Shown in pieces: positions 62,781 through 64,000 of a DNA stretch of 64,000 nt (positions are counted from its first letter, which is position 1; each line of letters opens with the position of its first letter). The translations under genes were made by a program, and so were the position numbers. The notes under the pieces are model-generated. The model did not search any database. It had not been told where the DNA came from and saw only the letters and a list, made by a program, of their open reading frames with translations. The DNA is taken from positions 1-64,000 of the forward strand of contig NZ_JAFFSU010000019.1 of assembly GCF_017948455.1 (NCBI RefSeq), read 5' to 3'. The stretch comes from Streptomyces sp. GESEQ-4 (GTDB lineage: Bacteria > Actinomycetota > Actinomycetes > Streptomycetales > Streptomycetaceae).

Positions 62781-64000
62781 GCGCCCCAGACCTCCCGCAG
62801 CGCGTTGCACACCTCCCCCACCGTCGCCCGGGCCCGCAGCGCCTCCTTCATCGGGTACAGGACGTTGTCCGGGCCCTCGGCGGCCTTCTTCAGAGCCGCG
62901 AGGGCCGAGTCCACCGCCCGCTGGTCCCGCTCCGCCCGCAGCTTGGCGAGACGTTCCACCTGCTGGCGCTCGATCGCCGGATCCACCCGCAGCGGCTCGT
63001 ACGGCTCCTCCTCGTCGAGGCGGAAGCGGTTGACGCCTACGACGACCCGCTCGCCGGAGTCCGTCTCCTGGGCGATCCGGTACGCGTTGCGCTCGATCTC
63101 GCCCTTCTGGAAGCTCCGCTCGATGGCGTTGACGGCGCCGCCCAACTCCTCGACCTTCGTCATCAGTTCGACGGCCGCAACCTCGACCTCGTCCGTCATC
63201 TTCTCGATCACGTATGAGCCGGCGAAGGGGTCCACGGTCGCCGTCACGTCCGTCTCGTGGGCCAGCACCTGCTGGGTCCGCAGGGCCAGGCGCGCGCTCT
63301 TGTCCGTCGGCAGCGCGATCGCCTCGTCGAAGGAGTTGGTGTGCAGGGACTGGGTGCCGCCGAGCACCGCGGACAGGGCCTGGACGGCGACGCGGACCAG
63401 GTTCAGCTCGGGCTGCTGGGCGGTGAGTTGCACGCCCGCCGTCTGGGTGTGGAAGCGCAGCATCAGCGACTTGGGGTTCCGCGCGCCGAACTCGTCCCGC
63501 ATCACCCGGGCCCAGATCCTGCGTGCCGCGCGGAACTTGGCGACCTCCTCCAGGAGCGTCGTACGCGCCACGAAGAAGAAGGACAGACGGGGCGCGAAGT
63601 CGTCGACGTCCATGCCCGCCGCTACGGCCGTACGGACGTACTCGATACCGTCCGCCAGGGTGAAAGCGATCTCCTGCACGGGTGAGGCGCCCGCTTCGGC
63701 CATGTGGTAGCCGGAGATCGAGATGGTGTTCCACCTGGGGATCTCGGCGCGGCAGTACTTGAAGATGTCCGCGGTCAGCCGCAGGGAGGGCTTCGGCGGG
63801 AAGATGTACGTCCCGCGCGCGATGTACTCCTTCAGTACGTCGTTCTGGATCGTGCCAGTGAGCTTCTCGGCGCTCACCCCCTGCTCCTCCGCCACCAGCT
63901 GGTACAGGAGCAGCAGCAGGGCCGCGGGCGCGTTGATCGTCATGGACGTGGAGACCTGGTCCAGCGGGATCCCGCCGAACAGCACCCGCATGTCGTCGAC
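62756..64000 (-). CDS. Methylmalonyl-CoA mutase family large subunit (3' part; runs off the window)
   Basis: At least 414 residues, with the N-terminus outside the window. A coenzyme-B12-dependent acyl-CoA mutase: STSMTINAPAALLLLLYQLVAEEQG, TIQNDVLKEYIARGTYIFPPKPS, NTISISGYHMAEAGASPVQEIAFTLADG, RFHTQTAGVQLTAQQPELNLVR and GTQSLHTNSFDEAIALPTDKSARLALRTQQVLAHE are family marks. It ends without the B12-binding domain (no DxHxxG), so it needs a small subunit elsewhere, as IcmA/MeaA-like enzymes do. Whether substrate is methylmalonyl-, isobutyryl- or ethylmalonyl-CoA is not decided. It is convergent with the monooxygenase, overlapping it by 25 bp. Confidence 0.93.
   Translation of the reverse strand, partial: VDDMRVLFGGIPLDQVSTSMTINAPAALLLLLYQLVAEEQGVSAEKLTGTIQNDVLKEYIARGTYIFPPKPSLRLTADIFKYCRAEIPRWNTISISGYHMAEAGASPVQEIAFTLADGIEYVRTAVAAGMDVDDFAPRLSFFFVARTTLLEEVAKFRAARRIWARVMRDEFGARNPKSLMLRFHTQTAGVQLTAQQPELNLVRVAVQALSAVLGGTQSLHTNSFDEAIALPTDKSARLALRTQQVLAHETDVTATVDPFAGSYVIEKMTDEVEVAAVELMTKVEELGGAVNAIERSFQKGEIERNAYRIAQETDSGERVVVGVNRFRLDEEEPYEPLRVDPAIERQQVERLAKLRAERDQRAVDSALAALKKAAEGPDNVLYPMKEALRARATVGEVCNALREVWGAYVPSDAF

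Overview
The window is a piece of actinobacterial chromosome, almost certainly from Streptomyces. It has very high GC throughout with strong third-position GC, many GTG starts, translationally coupled genes (ATGA, GTGA and TGATG overlaps), eukaryote-like Ser/Thr kinases, several sigma factors, and two families of GC-rich intergenic repeats that are common in Streptomyces. Gene order (phosphomannomutase, deoC and aldehyde dehydrogenases, sigQ-afsQ1-afsQ2, add, nucleoside ABC transporter-cdd-deoA, nonulosonic-acid genes, mutase) matches my memory of the S. coelicolor SCO4916 to SCO4869 region. No alignment was run. No rRNA, tRNA or CRISPR was found.

Regions. 0-7.2 kb: phosphohexomutase, a lipoprotein, and two tandem receptor-like Ser/Thr kinases whose outer part is a solute-binding-protein domain. 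8-11.4 kb: deoC with a full and a truncated aldehyde dehydrogenase. 11.4-14.6 kb: a PQQ-type beta-propeller lipid- or membrane-anchored protein coupled to a membrane protein, and a uridine-kinase-like protein. 14.7-19.6 kb: sigQ facing afsQ1-afsQ2-lipoprotein across a 26-bp perfect palindrome, then VanZ-like and PspC proteins. 20.2-28.9 kb: add, a hydrolase, LysR/MFS divergent pair, SnoaL-type ECF sigma factor overlapping a STAS protein, AEC transporter. 27.6-36.4 kb: nucleoside uptake and salvage (two BMP lipoproteins, ABC ATPase, two permeases, cdd, deoA). 36.7-39.1 kb: M20 amidohydrolase and a methyltransferase. 39.1-60.4 kb: a cell-surface nonulosonic (sialic-acid-like) glycopolymer locus, interrupted at 50.1-54.2 kb by an accessory patch (ECF sigma factor with partner, DUF6193-like protein, Phd-PIN toxin-antitoxin). 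60.5-64 kb: TetR and a flavin monooxygenase carrying an in-frame repeat insertion, and the 3' part of a methylmalonyl-CoA-mutase-family gene.

How the genes work together. Five copies of a palindrome centred on CTACGCGCGTAG (two of them degenerate on one side) lie upstream of deoC, add, the ABC ATPase operon and both BMP lipoprotein genes and nowhere else that I found, so nucleoside import, deamination, phosphorolysis and deoxyribose-phosphate breakdown probably form one regulon controlled by a regulator outside the window. In the glycopolymer locus a NeuB-type synthase, a CMP-nonulosonate synthetase fused to a HAD phosphatase, three candidate bacterial sialyl/Kdn-transferases, a GT29 (animal-type sialyltransferase family) protein, a GT8-TPR-pyruvyltransferase fusion, GT2, GT39, O-acyltransferase and methyltransferase-like genes suggest synthesis and decoration of a Kdn-like wall polymer. 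I recall such a teichulosonic acid being assigned to SCO4873-SCO4882 in S. coelicolor.

The most unusual items are the GT29 protein, the GT8-TPR-pyruvyltransferase fusion, the NeuB homologue without its SAF domain, the shared nucleoside operator, and the 147-bp repeat sitting in frame inside the monooxygenase gene.
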